Assembly: GCF_004421005.1 (NCBI RefSeq)
Contig: NZ_CP038026.1
Location: 248,001-312,000 of the forward strand
DNA from: Pseudoduganella plicata
GTDB taxonomy: Bacteria; Pseudomonadota; Gammaproteobacteria; Burkholderiales; Burkholderiaceae_D
Direction of reading: 5' to 3'
DNA: 64,000 bases
Below the pieces are notes generated by a model that made no database searches, was not told where the DNA came from, and saw only the letters and a list, made by a program, of their open reading frames with translations. A program made the translations under genes and the position numbers. This document shows positions 37,139 to 46,598 of the stretch, piece by piece (the first letter of the stretch is position 1; each line of letters begins with the position of its first letter).

Positions 37139-37492
37139 TCATGCCGGCGGCAAACTGCCCTGCCGCGCGCGACGGCACACGGGGCCGCAACACCAGACCG
37201 GAACGCGTGCGGTAACCGGGGCGGCGGGAGCGCGGGCGCTTTGCGCTCCGTACGGCCGCGCGTGATCGAAAAGCGGGCGGCGCATGGAAACGTCATTGCG
37301 ACGCCTGTCGCCCAGCCGCAACACGGCGACCAGCACGCACGGCGGCACGCCGCGCGCATGCATGAAGCGGGCAGCCCGCTGCGGCCCGTACGCGGGAATC
37401 ATGGCGGTGCCGATATGGACGACTCTTGCCAGCCGGATATCGGCACGGACGCCGCGGCTGGCCGGTTTCAGTGTATCGGGATCGGATGGCAT
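37139..37492 (-). CDS. Possible 117-residue protein, unknown
   Basis: The frame has G/C-rich third positions and protein-like stretches (VRADIRLARVVHIGTAMIPA, GPQRAARFMHARGVPPCVLV). The C-terminal third is Arg/Pro/Cys-rich and less convincing. The ribosome-binding site is weak. Confidence 0.35.
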   Translation of the reverse strand: MPSDPDTLKPASRGVRADIRLARVVHIGTAMIPAYGPQRAARFMHARGVPPCVLVAVLRLGDRRRNDVSMRRPLFDHARPYGAQSARAPAAPVTARVPVWCCGPVCRRARQGSLPPA

Positions 37493-37636
37493 ACGCTAGC
37501 CTGTGCCTGATGGTCGCGTCAGCATACGGCGCATTGATGACGGCTTGCTGACATCGGCTTGCGCCCGTTGTCGCCAGGCTGCGGCAGCGACGCCACGGAT
37601 GAGCAGCCAGAGGCGGAACGCGCTTTCGCCAGTAAA

Positions 37637-37687
37637 CGTCGGCACCAGAATCGCGTCGGCACCAGAATCGCGTCGGCACCAGAATCG
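37637..37687. repeat. 17-bp tandem repeat, three perfect copies
   Basis: CGTCGGCACCAGAATCG is repeated three times at 37637, 37654 and 37671 without any difference. The copy number may vary between strains. Confidence 0.9.
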
Positions 37688-38130
37688 GCAACGCCAGGTG
37701 CCGGCTCGCGGGACGCAGCAGCACGTACCACGCCTTCGTCAACCCCGCGGCGCAGCGGAGCGGCAGATATTGCCCGGCGACGCCTGCGCGCCACAGAAAT
37801 CGCGTTGTGAGGATGTTGTGCGCCGTTGCCACGCTGTCGCCCGGTAGGATCAGGGCATTGCGGATACCGGCCTCATAGGCCCATGGCAATGATAATGGAG
37901 CACAGGACGCTTGCCCAGCGGCCCATGCCTCGATGGCGATGGCGCCCGATGCGCGGACGGTTCGGATCGGAGCTGGGATGGATGGCCCCCTGGAAAATGG
38001 TGTCCGGCGGTCCGGCGGCCGGGGCGCGTTGTAGATCAAATATCCACCGATGTGAGTGAACGTCCATATGTTGTTGCTGCGCCAGGGTCGGGCCGTTTTC
38101 GATCAGGTTGTTCTGTTCAGGACAACGGTG

Positions 38131-38160
38131 CTGAAGTGCAAGAAAGTTTCGTCCTATAAT
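38131..38160 (+). promoter_or_regulatory. Probable promoter of the KaiC/kinase operon
   Basis: A consensus TATAAT at 38155-38160 with a weak -35 (CTGAAG, 38131-38136, 18-base spacing). It lies 95 bases before the ATG at 38255. A GGCGCC...GGCGCC hairpin is in the leader. Confidence 0.45.
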
Positions 38161-38254
38161 TCTGCTTGTCCGGGGCGCCGTAAGCGGCGCCAACCCAGCA
38201 ACCGCGCGCAGGCTCGCCTTATTGCCGCTGCGCCAGCACAGTTCATGGCCCACT

Positions 38255-39772
38255 ATGAGTTCTACTTTATCGACCAGCCGCGCCGAGCGCGCGCCCACCC
38301 GCCGCATGCCGACCGGCGTGCCGGGGCTCGACGAAATCCTGTGCGGCGGCCTGACGGCCGAGCGCGTATATCTGATTGAAGGCTCGCCCGGCACCGGGAA
38401 GACAACGCTGGGCCTGCAGTTTTTGCTCGACGGGATAGCGCGCGGCGATTCGGGCATGTACATCACCCTGTCCGAGACAGCGGACGAACTCGACGCCGTC
38501 GCGCATAGCCACGGCTGGTCGATCGACGGCATCCACGTGTTCGAACTGGCCAACGACGGCGCCCTGGACCCTGCGGTCATGCAGTCCGTGCTGCATTCGG
38601 CCGAGGTGGAACTGGGCGAGACGACGCGGGGCGTGATGGAACAGGTCAGCGCCGTCAAGCCGGCCCGGGTGGTGTTCGACAGCCTGTCGGAACTGCGCCT
38701 GCTGGCGCAGAATCCGCTGCGCTACCGCCACCAGATCCTGGCGCTGAAGCAGTTCTTCGCGGCCCGCGCCTGCACCGTCCTGCTGCTGGACGACAAGAGC
38801 AGCCAGTCCGACCAGCACCTGCACAGTATTGCCCATGGTGTCATCAGCCTGGAACAGATTGCCCAGGAGTTCGGCCGCGAGCGCCGGCGCGTGAACGTCA
38901 TCAAGATGCGCGGCATCGCGTTCCGGGGCGGCTTCCATGATTACGTGCTCAACACCGGCGGCATCACGATGTTCCCCCGCCTGATCGCGGCCGAGCACGT
39001 GGAACATTTCACGCCGGTGGTGCGCTCGACGGGCTCCGCAGGCCTGGACCACCTGCTGGGCGGCGGACTGGTTGCCGGCACCAATACGCTGGTTGTCGGC
39101 CCCGCCGGCGTCGGCAAGACCACCGTCACCGTGCGCTGCATGCTGGCGGCACTGGAGCGGGGCGAGAAGGCGGCGGTTTACCTGTTCGACGAAGGACTGG
39201 GAACGTTCTATGCCCGCGCCCGCGCGCTGGGGATGGACCTGCGCAGCTATGTCGCCAGCGGCGCGCTGACGGTGCGGCACGTCGACCCGGCCGAGATGGC
39301 GCCTGGCCAGTTCGCCAGCGCCCTGCAGGACGCGGTCGAGAAGGACGACATCAGGTTCGTCGTCATCGACAGCCTGAACTCTTATCTGCAGGCAATGCCG
39401 GGCGAACAATACCTGGTGCTGCAGATGCGCGAGCTGCTCAGCTACCTGAACCTGAAAGGCGTGACGACCGCGCTGATTCTGGGCGAACACGGCATGGTGG
39501 GCGAGATCCGCCGCGACGTCGATCTCAGCTATCTGAGCGATGCCACGATCCTGCTGCGCTTTTTCGAGGCGGGCAGCGAACTGCGGCGCGCCATCACCGT
39601 CGCCAAGAGCCGGACCGAAAACCACGCGATGACGATCCATGAGATGCGGCTGCACGCCGGCGGTGTCGACGTCGGCGCGCCATTGCTGGGCTTCGAGGGC
39701 ATTCTGACGGGCGTGGCGTCGTATCGCGGCAATACTACGCTGATGGATATGGGTGGCGATGGCAAGCGCTAG
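38255..39772 (+). CDS. KaiC-like double-domain RecA ATPase
   Basis: A 505-residue protein with two RecA/KaiC domains. Walker A motifs are GSPGTGKTT (43-51) and GPAGVGKTT (282-290). The catalytic acidic pair is reduced to Ser73-Glu74 in the first domain and Asp312-Glu313 in the second. The site matching the KaiC phosphosites Ser431-Thr432 reads Ser425-Tyr426 (LSYLSDATILL). There is no kaiA or kaiB nearby. KaiC homologues outside cyanobacteria often work with histidine kinases, and the next gene is one, overlapping by 14 bases. ATG 38255 is chosen by homology; a TTG at 38222 is possible, and no clear ribosome-binding site is seen. Confidence 0.9.
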   Translation: MSSTLSTSRAERAPTRRMPTGVPGLDEILCGGLTAERVYLIEGSPGTGKTTLGLQFLLDGIARGDSGMYITLSETADELDAVAHSHGWSIDGIHVFELANDGALDPAVMQSVLHSAEVELGETTRGVMEQVSAVKPARVVFDSLSELRLLAQNPLRYRHQILALKQFFAARACTVLLLDDKSSQSDQHLHSIAHGVISLEQIAQEFGRERRRVNVIKMRGIAFRGGFHDYVLNTGGITMFPRLIAAEHVEHFTPVVRSTGSAGLDHLLGGGLVAGTNTLVVGPAGVGKTTVTVRCMLAALERGEKAAVYLFDEGLGTFYARARALGMDLRSYVASGALTVRHVDPAEMAPGQFASALQDAVEKDDIRFVVIDSLNSYLQAMPGEQYLVLQMRELLSYLNLKGVTTALILGEHGMVGEIRRDVDLSYLSDATILLRFFEAGSELRRAITVAKSRTENHAMTIHEMRLHAGGVDVGAPLLGFEGILTGVASYRGNTTLMDMGGDGKR

Positions 39773-41453
39773 CCTTACGGAACGACGCATCCTCGTCCTG
39801 GCCCCGCTGGGCCGGGATGCCGAGGTCATCGCCAACGTGGTCGTCCGCAAGCGTATTGCCTGCGAGACGGTGGCCGATTTCGCCGCGCTGACGGACCGTA
39901 TCGCTGCCGGTGCCGCCGCCGCCATCGTCACGGAGGAAGCGCTGCTGCGCGCCGATACCGGCCCGCTGCTGGACTGGCTGGGGCGGCAGGAGCCGTGGTC
40001 GGATTTCCCGTTCGTCGTGCTGCTGTCGCGGCGGCTGGCCCCGGGCGAAGCCACCGGCGGTCCGCTGTCGGCGCTGGGGAACGTGGTGCTGCTGGAGCGT
40101 CCGCTCAGCGCGGAAACGCTGGGCAGCGCGGCCGACTCGGCGTTGCGGGCGCGCCTGCGTCAGTACCAGGCGCGCGAAGTGCTGGCGGACCGTCAGGCTG
40201 TCTCGGCCGAACTGGCCGCGCTGAACGCGACACTGGAGGCGCGGGTGGCCGAACGGACGCTGGCGCTGGCGCAGGCGAACGACCGGCTGACGGCGGAGGT
40301 CATCGAGCGCGAGCGCGCACAGCAGGCCATGGTGCAGTACCAGAAAATGGAGTCGCTGGGCCGGCTGACGGGCGGCGTGGCGCATGACTTCAACAACCTG
40401 CTTAATGTTGTGCAGGGAACCATGGAGCTGATCCTGATGATGACGCAGGACGAATCCATCCGCGCCCGCGCACGCACGGCCAAGGCTGCCTGCGAGCGGG
40501 GCGCGCGCCTGACGGCGCAGCTGCTGGCCTTCGCACGCAACCAGACGCTGGACCTGACGCCGTTGCGCGTCGACGGCCTGTTCGAGGCCGTGCTGGGCAT
40601 GGCCCGCCCGCTGCTCGGCAGGGCAATCGCGTTGCAGGTCTTCGTGGCGCCCGACGTCGCCTGCGTCGTGGCCGACACGAGCCAGATGGAAATGGCGCTG
40701 CTGAACCTGGCGATCAACGCCCGCGACGCGATGCCGGATGGCGGCACCATCACGTTCCGCGCCACCCGCGAGGCGCCGCCGGCGGGCCTGCTGCCGGCGG
40801 GGGAATACGTACGCATTGCCGTGATCGACAACGGTTCGGGCATGAGCCCGGACGTGGCGGCCAGGGTGTTCGAGCCGTTCTTCACCACGAAGGGGGTCGG
40901 CAAGGGCACCGGGCTGGGGCTGAGCCAGGTCTACGGCATGGCGCACCAGTCGGGCGGCATGGCGCAGGTGACGAGCCAGCCAGGGCAGGGCACGACGATC
41001 GAGATCTGGCTGCCCGCCGCGGCGCAGGACCCCGCAGGGGACGACACGGCGGCGCTGGCCGGCAGCGACCTGACAGGCGCCAGGGTGCTGCTGGTGGAGG
41101 ACGACGACTTCGTGCGTGCCTGCATGGCGGACGCGCTGATGACGCTGGGCTGCGACGTGGCACAGGCCACCAGCGGCAGCGAAGGGCTGGCCGCCATCGA
41201 ACGGTCCCGCCCGGACGTGCTGCTGACGGATTACCTGATGCCGGGCATGACGGGCGCCGAGCTGGCCCACACGGCCCGCGAGCGCTACCCGGACCTGCCC
41301 GTCGTCGTGGCGACGGGTTATGCCGACATGAGTGCCATCCAGGCCGCCGTCGGCGACGGCATGGTGTTGCGCAAGCCTTTCCAGCTGGCCGAGCTGGCCG
41401 CTGTCGTCAGGCGATCGCTGCAGCGACAGGGTGCGGATAGCGGGGGCGGTTGA
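39759..41453 (+). CDS. Hybrid histidine kinase coupled to the KaiC-like ATPase
   Basis: A 564-residue cytoplasmic protein. An N-terminal receiver-like domain without a clear phosphoacceptor (RRILVLAPLGRDAEVIANVV, about residues 9-130) leads through a coiled coil to the dimerisation helix with His209 in VAHDFNNLLNVV. The ATPase domain has INARDAM, DNGSGM and GTGLGLSQVYG. A C-terminal receiver (VLLVEDDDFVRAC, LLTDYLMPGM) ends the protein. The reading frame starts inside the KaiC-like gene (ATG 39759; GTG 39753 is an alternative), so the two are translated together. This suggests that the ATPase state is read by the kinase. Confidence 0.92.
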   Translation: MASASLTERRILVLAPLGRDAEVIANVVVRKRIACETVADFAALTDRIAAGAAAAIVTEEALLRADTGPLLDWLGRQEPWSDFPFVVLLSRRLAPGEATGGPLSALGNVVLLERPLSAETLGSAADSALRARLRQYQAREVLADRQAVSAELAALNATLEARVAERTLALAQANDRLTAEVIERERAQQAMVQYQKMESLGRLTGGVAHDFNNLLNVVQGTMELILMMTQDESIRARARTAKAACERGARLTAQLLAFARNQTLDLTPLRVDGLFEAVLGMARPLLGRAIALQVFVAPDVACVVADTSQMEMALLNLAINARDAMPDGGTITFRATREAPPAGLLPAGEYVRIAVIDNGSGMSPDVAARVFEPFFTTKGVGKGTGLGLSQVYGMAHQSGGMAQVTSQPGQGTTIEIWLPAAAQDPAGDDTAALAGSDLTGARVLLVEDDDFVRACMADALMTLGCDVAQATSGSEGLAAIERSRPDVLLTDYLMPGMTGAELAHTARERYPDLPVVVATGYADMSAIQAAVGDGMVLRKPFQLAELAAVVRRSLQRQGADSGGG

Positions 41454-41568
41454 AGGCCGGTGTTTCAGTTCCTTCGGGTATTCATCGGATAGGCAGAAAC
41501 CTTCCCGGACGCCGTGGACCTTGTTGGATATACAATCGATCCTCAACCGTGAAACCAGACCCTGTCCC

Positions 41569-42639
41569 GTGGCCAAAGCAAAGAAAAAATCATTACCGAA
41601 AAACTTCGAGGAATTGCTGGATGCCGGCGACGTCGAGGCACTCAAGGCGGTTTTCGAGAGTTGCGATGTCAACGCTCGTGGCGGCTATTCGAAGCAGACC
41701 GCGTTGGCGTTCAATGAATTGCCTGACGAGCTAGTGCGCTGGCTGGTTGGGCAGGGCGCCGATATCTCGGCACTCGACAGTTATGGGCTGACGCCGTTGC
41801 ATGCGCGCGCCAGTCACTGGCAGGGCAGCACCGGGATCCTGCTGGAGCTGGGAGCCGACGTGCACGCAACGGACAAGCGGGGCAATACCGCGCTGCACAA
41901 GGCGGCCGCCGTGGGGAACCTGCAAACCGCGCGAATCCTGCTGCAGCACGGTGCGCGGGTCGATGCCGTCAACGACGATCGGCTGACGCCGATGGCGTTT
42001 GCGCTGCAGCAGTGCGGCAACGTGGATATCGAGAAAACGGCAGCCATGGCGCGGTTGCTGCTGGAAGCTCATTCGAGCGCGGGACAGCGCGATCCGATCA
42101 CGGATGTGATGCGGGAGTTGGTCCAGCGTATCGGAACCGAGTTCGAATTCCATCGCAGCAATTTCAATCCCGATTCGGTCGCCGCGACCAGCGCTGCGCT
42201 GAACCAGCTTTATACCTTGTTCGGCGTGGCGCCGGTGCCGCACCGCGTCGAGCACGACGGTAAGTCGCCCATCATCGCCACGGCACCCACCTGGCAAGGC
42301 AGGCACCAGCAATTATGGGAGTTGCTGGTACCGTCTGGCGGAGCCGCTGGCACCCTGCAGGGCGAAGTGATTCGTCTGTCCGGGCGTATCTTCAATGAAC
42401 TCGACGGCAATGGCGGCATCAACTGGGACGCGCAGTTCAGGCAGATGGCGACGGCGCTGTTGACGTATCTCGGCTCCGGCGAGCCGTTGCCCGCCGCGTC
42501 ATTGGATGAAGCGGCCGGCATCGTCGACGCGGTGAAGAAAAGATCCGGCGACACCGAACGCTTGTGCGAACTGGCGGAGCAATGGGTGGCACTCAACCCC
42601 ACGCCGACTTCACTTGCCGCGCCGGCATACACGCGCTGA
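41569..42639 (+). CDS. Ankyrin-repeat protein
   Basis: A 356-residue protein. It begins VAKAKKKSLPKNFEELLDAG from a GTG. Ankyrin repeats follow (DALKAVFESCDVNARGGYSK, SYGLTPLHARASHWQGSTGI, KRGNTALHKAAAVGNLQTAR, DDRLTPMAFALQQCGNVDIE), about four units over residues 15-165. The C-terminal half has no recognised domain. It has no signal peptide, so a cytoplasmic protein-binding role is likely. A TACAAT -10 lies at 41531-41536. It is downstream of the hybrid kinase by 115 bases but probably has its own promoter. Confidence 0.82.
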   Translation: MAKAKKKSLPKNFEELLDAGDVEALKAVFESCDVNARGGYSKQTALAFNELPDELVRWLVGQGADISALDSYGLTPLHARASHWQGSTGILLELGADVHATDKRGNTALHKAAAVGNLQTARILLQHGARVDAVNDDRLTPMAFALQQCGNVDIEKTAAMARLLLEAHSSAGQRDPITDVMRELVQRIGTEFEFHRSNFNPDSVAATSAALNQLYTLFGVAPVPHRVEHDGKSPIIATAPTWQGRHQQLWELLVPSGGAAGTLQGEVIRLSGRIFNELDGNGGINWDAQFRQMATALLTYLGSGEPLPAASLDEAAGIVDAVKKRSGDTERLCELAEQWVALNPTPTSLAAPAYTR

Positions 42640-42750
42640 CCTGCGAACAAGCCTGAGTACAGGACTCCCAGGTGTTGCCGGTGCCGCTCGAGACGGGTGG
42701 GCGATGTGTCCCGGCCATACACTCGTTGGGGCTGGTCCGCCGCGCGGGGA

Positions 42751-43065
42751 TCACTGCGCCCAGTAATCGACCACCACCGCCTTTGCCAGGCAGGCTCCCA
42801 GCGTGTGCACGAATGCCTGATGCACCGGATGGTTCAGGTAAGTATCCCGATCCGGCGCGCTGGCGAACGTCAGCGTGAAGCAGTGGGTGAAGCCGTCGTT
42901 GAGATTCTCGGGGCTGACATTGGTGCCCCATTCATAGGCAACGACGCCGGGAATGGCGTCCTTCAGCTTGCCGAAATCGGTGACGATCTTGTCGACGGCG
43001 TCGGCGGGGGCGTCATCGCGGAACGAGAACAGGACAACGTGGCGCAGGGTGGTCTGGTTGGCCAT
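42751..43065 (-). CDS. Dabb family (stress-responsive A/B barrel) protein
   Basis: A 104-residue ferredoxin-like dimeric barrel protein. The start LRHVVLFSFRDDAPADAVDKI and the motif GVVAYEWGTNVSPENLNDGF, FTHCFTLTFASAPDRDTYL, HPVHQAFV are characteristic. Such proteins are found as small stress proteins or as cyclases; the role here is unknown. It is transcribed alone, next to tRNA-Leu. Confidence 0.88.
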   Translation of the reverse strand: MANQTTLRHVVLFSFRDDAPADAVDKIVTDFGKLKDAIPGVVAYEWGTNVSPENLNDGFTHCFTLTFASAPDRDTYLNHPVHQAFVHTLGACLAKAVVVDYWAQ

Positions 43066-43138
43066 GGTGTTTGATAGATGGTTATGGGACCATTATCTTA
43101 GCGCACGTCAGGGAGCCGCGCCGGAAGGGCGTTCGTGC

Positions 43139-43225
43139 TGGTGCCTCGAGCCGGAATCGAACCGGCACGACCTTGCGGTCAACGGATTTTAAGTCCGGTG
43201 TGTCTACCAATTTCACCATCGAGGC
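43139..43225 (-). tRNA. tRNA-Leu (anticodon UAA)
   Basis: An 87-base class II tRNA with CCA encoded. The acceptor stem is GCCTCGA paired with TCGAGGC. The anticodon loop ACTTAAAAT carries TAA. The variable arm is long (TTGACCGCAAGGTCG), and the T-loop is GGTTCGATTCC. All parts are intact. It lies on the minus strand between the Dabb gene and the ParB-like gene. Confidence 0.96.
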
Positions 43226-43408
43226 ACAGCCCGACATTATGACATGTTCGGCGCCGTTGTTCCAGAGCGCGACGCCGGCTGTCCCGATCTCCCGACGGCA
43301 CCCGTCCAGGCACCGCCCCCCCGCATTGGCCCCACAGCCCCGATTGGTGTAGCATGCTGGACGGCACGCCTCTGGCGTGCCGCTTGCTTTATCGAGGGAG
43401 TCCAAACA

Positions 43409-44257
43409 ATGCAAATCAAGATCAACGACGTGTTGCGCGCGTACATCGAGCCGCTGACCGAAGCGGAACACGCGGCGCTGGAGCGCAGCCTGCTGGCCGA
43501 AGGCTGCCGCGACGCACTCGTACTGTGGGACGACATCCTCGTCGACGGCCATAACCGCTATGCCATCTGCCAGCAGCACGGCATCCCGTTCAAGGTCATC
43601 CAGAACACCACGTTCAAGAGCATGGAAGACGTCATGCTGTGGATGATCGACAATCACCTGGGCCGACGCAGCGTGGGCGACTTCCAGCGCGGCGTGCTGG
43701 CGCTGCGCAAGAAGGACATCCTGGCCCAGCGCGCCGAGGCGGAAGCGGCGCGGCTGAAGGCGGAGGATGCGGCAATCGCACCGCCCGAGTCGGATGCCGA
43801 GCCGGTCGCTGCCAAGGTGCGCACCTCGCGCGAGGACATCGCCCGCGCCGCGCGCCTGTCCACCAATACCATCAGCCAGATCGAGAAGATCCAGAAGACG
43901 GCCACGCCCGAGCTGGTCGAGGCCGTGCGCGCCGGTACGATATCCATCAACGCCGCCGCCACCGTCGCGACCCTGGCGCCAGAGGACCAGGTGCAAGCCG
44001 TCGCCGGTGGCAAGAAATTCCTGCAGCAGGCTGCCAAGGAGATCCGCGAGCAGCGCGCCGCTTCGCGCCCACCGAAGCCTGCCAGGCCGGCGCCGTGGGA
44101 GGACGGGGGAGAGCCGCCATCGCTGCCGTCCGAGCCGCTGACGGAAGTGGAGCACCTGCGCGCCGAGGTAGCGCAGCTGAAGGAGCGCAATGCCGCATTG
44201 CGTGCCGAGAACGCCGAGCTGCGCGAGCGCATCTCCCAGCTGGTCGATGCATCCTGA
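43409..44257 (+). CDS. ParB-like nuclease-domain protein (plasmid replication/partition related)
   Basis: A 282-residue protein. Residues 1-100 form a ParB-like domain (MQIKINDVLRAYIEPLTEAE..., LVLWDDILVDGHNRYAICQQHGIPF) with the DGHNRY motif. A DNA-binding helix-turn-helix follows (TSREDIARAARLSTNTISQIEKI), and the C-terminus is a coiled coil (EVEHLRAEVAQLKERNAALRAENAELRERISQLV). Family members are called plasmid replication/partition related proteins but are found on chromosomes. There is no parA next to it. ATG 43409 follows GAGGGAG. It is probably a DNA-binding regulator. Confidence 0.85.
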   Translation: MQIKINDVLRAYIEPLTEAEHAALERSLLAEGCRDALVLWDDILVDGHNRYAICQQHGIPFKVIQNTTFKSMEDVMLWMIDNHLGRRSVGDFQRGVLALRKKDILAQRAEAEAARLKAEDAAIAPPESDAEPVAAKVRTSREDIARAARLSTNTISQIEKIQKTATPELVEAVRAGTISINAAATVATLAPEDQVQAVAGGKKFLQQAAKEIREQRAASRPPKPARPAPWEDGGEPPSLPSEPLTEVEHLRAEVAQLKERNAALRAENAELRERISQLVDAS

Positions 44258-44308
44258 ACTGACGTAACATCGCGCCGCCCGACGGCGGCGCCAACGCAAG
44301 GAGCCTGT

Positions 44309-46528
44309 ATGCCGAGAATGTCCCCCGCGCTGGCGCTGTGCGCCGTCCTGTCCGTTGCCGTGCCCGCGGTTGCTCCCGTCCATGCCGCCGATGTGGCGGT
44401 TACGCCGCTGCCGGCCGCCGAGGTGCAGCGCCTGCAGGCAGCCGCGAAGCGCGTGACCATCCTGCGCGACAAATGGGGCATCCCGCACGTCTACGGCAAG
44501 ACGGATGCCGATGCCGTGTTCGGCATGCTGTATGCCCAGGCGGAGGACGACTTCAACCGCGTCGAGCGCAATTTCATCACGGCGCTGGGTCGCACTGCCG
44601 AGGTGGACGGCGAAAAGGCGCTGTACGAGGACCTGCGCATGAAGCTGTTCATCCGCCCGGATGAGCTGCAGGCCCAGTACAAGGCCAGTCCCGCATGGCT
44701 GAAGAAGCTGATGGTGGCGTGGGCCGACGGCCTGAACTGGTATCTGCACACGCACCCGGACGTCAAGCCGGCGCTGCTGACGCATTTCGAGCCGTGGATG
44801 GCGCTCAGCTTCTCCGAAGGCAGTATCGGCGGCGATATCGAGGAGATCGACGTGAAGCAGCTGCAGCGCTTCTACGAGAACCTGCCCCAGATGGCCGACG
44901 AGGGTGAACGCCGGCGTGTCGCCGCGATGCGCGAGCCGGGTGGTTCGAACGGCTTTGCCATCGCCCCGAGCCTGTCGAGGAGCGGCCGGGCGCTGCTGAT
45001 GATCAACCCGCACACGTCGTTCTACTTCCGTCCCGAGATCCACGTCAGCAGCGAGCAGGGGCTGAATGCCTACGGCGCCGTCACGTGGGGGCAGTTCTTC
45101 GTCTACCAGGGGTTCAACGACCGCCTGGGCTGGATGCACACGTCCGGCGGCGGCGACGTCATCGACGAATTCGTCGAGACGGTCACGGAACGGGACGGCA
45201 AATATTATTACCGCTACGGCGCCGAAGAGCGGCCCGTGCGCGCCGTCCGGATCCGGCTGCCGTATCGCACGGGCCTGGGCATGGCCGAGAAGACCGTGAC
45301 GGCTTACTTCACCCATCACGGCCCCGTGGTGCGCCGCGAAGGCGGCAAGTGGGTGTCGGTGGCGCTGATGAACGACCCGCTGAAAGCCCTGCAGCAGTCG
45401 TTCCTGCGCACCAAGGCGCGCAACTACAAGGCGTTCTGGCAGGCGATGGAACTGCGCACGAATTCGTCGAACAACACCGTGTATGCGGATGCGGACGGCA
45501 ACATCGCCTACTTCCACGGTAACTTCATCCCCGTGCGCGATCCGCGCTTCGACTACACGCAGCCGGTGGACGGCAGCGATCCGGCCACCGACTGGAAGGG
45601 GCTGCATGCGGTGAAGGAGACGATCCACCTGTTCAATCCGAAAAACGGCTGGATCCAGAATACGAACAACTGGCCGTTCTCGGCCGCGGGCGAGTCCAGT
45701 CCGCGCGCGCAGGACTATCCGGCCTATATGTCGATGAATCCGGAGAACGCGCGCGGCATCCATGCCGTGCGCGTGCTCAAGGACAAGAAGGACTTCACGC
45801 TCGACAGCCTGATCGCCAGCGCCTACGACAGCCAGCTGACGGCGTTCGAACCGCTGCTGCCGCTGCTGCTGCGCGCCTACGACGATGCGCCGGCAGGCGA
45901 CGTGCGCAAGGCGCGCCTGACGGAACAGATCACCTTGCTGCGCGACTGGGACATGCGCTATGCGCTCAAGTCGGTGCCGACGTCGCTGGCGATTTACTGG
46001 CTGCAGCACCTGGTCAAGGTGCACGGCCCGGCCGCGCAGGAGCAGCACATCCCCGTACTCGACTACCTGGCCACGCAGGTGACGCCGCGCCAGCGGCTGG
46101 AAGCCCTCGTGCAGGCATCGAACCGGCTGGAAAACGACTTCGGCACGTGGAAGACGCCGTGGGGCGACATCAACCGTTTCCAACGGCTGACGGGCGACAT
46201 CAAGCAGCCGTTCGACGACAGCAAGCCCAGCATCCCGGTGCCGTACGCGTCGGGCAACTGGGGCTCGCTGGCTGCGTTCGGCATGACGTCGCCGCAAACG
46301 ACGCGGCGCATCTATGGCGAACGGGGCAACAGTTTCGTCGCCGCGGTCGAGTTCGGTCCGCGCATCCGCGCGAAAAGCATCCTGGCCGGCGGCCAGAGCG
46401 GCAATCCGGCCTCGCCGCACTTCATGGACCAGGCCGAGATGTACGCGCGCGGCGAGTTCAAGGACGTGCTGTTCTACAAGGATGACGTGCTGAAGAATCT
46501 CGAGCGGCAGTACCGTCCGGGAGAATAG
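44309..46528 (+). CDS. Penicillin acylase family protein
   Basis: A 739-residue periplasmic Ntn-hydrolase precursor. The signal peptide ends in VAPVHA. The alpha subunit (RVTILRDKWGIPHVYGKTDADAVFGMLYAQAEDDF) ends before the autocleavage point, which falls just before Ser in EPGGSNGFAIAP; this Ser becomes the N-terminal nucleophile of the beta subunit. The beta subunit has the usual NPH and THHGPVV blocks. Relatives cleave amide bonds in penicillins, acyl-homoserine lactones or other acyl compounds; the substrate here is unknown. The start follows AAGGAG. It sits 51 bases after the ParB-like gene. Confidence 0.92.
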   Translation: MPRMSPALALCAVLSVAVPAVAPVHAADVAVTPLPAAEVQRLQAAAKRVTILRDKWGIPHVYGKTDADAVFGMLYAQAEDDFNRVERNFITALGRTAEVDGEKALYEDLRMKLFIRPDELQAQYKASPAWLKKLMVAWADGLNWYLHTHPDVKPALLTHFEPWMALSFSEGSIGGDIEEIDVKQLQRFYENLPQMADEGERRRVAAMREPGGSNGFAIAPSLSRSGRALLMINPHTSFYFRPEIHVSSEQGLNAYGAVTWGQFFVYQGFNDRLGWMHTSGGGDVIDEFVETVTERDGKYYYRYGAEERPVRAVRIRLPYRTGLGMAEKTVTAYFTHHGPVVRREGGKWVSVALMNDPLKALQQSFLRTKARNYKAFWQAMELRTNSSNNTVYADADGNIAYFHGNFIPVRDPRFDYTQPVDGSDPATDWKGLHAVKETIHLFNPKNGWIQNTNNWPFSAAGESSPRAQDYPAYMSMNPENARGIHAVRVLKDKKDFTLDSLIASAYDSQLTAFEPLLPLLLRAYDDAPAGDVRKARLTEQITLLRDWDMRYALKSVPTSLAIYWLQHLVKVHGPAAQEQHIPVLDYLATQVTPRQRLEALVQASNRLENDFGTWKTPWGDINRFQRLTGDIKQPFDDSKPSIPVPYASGNWGSLAAFGMTSPQTTRRIYGERGNSFVAAVEFGPRIRAKSILAGGQSGNPASPHFMDQAEMYARGEFKDVLFYKDDVLKNLERQYRPGE

Positions 46529-46598
46529 GGCACCGCCGTTGCGGCCGCGCAAATCGGCTGGCAATTCGCTATCCGTCCAGGTGGCGCGGGCGCACAAT

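Larger units (their letters stand above)
37493..38254. other. Low-coding region with tandem repeat
   Basis: About 760 bases where frames on both strands have irregular codon use and no recognisable domains. It contains a 17-bp tandem repeat (37637-37687) and the promoter of the KaiC-like gene at its right end. It may be a decayed gene or plain spacer. Confidence 0.5.

Noticed and set aside
38255..39772. A complete circadian Kai clock
   Set aside because: No kaiA or kaiB is present, and the phosphosite and catalytic residues differ from cyanobacterial KaiC.
43139..43225. tRNA-Leu as the edge of an integrated island
   Set aside because: No integrase and no duplicated tRNA 3' end were noticed nearby.
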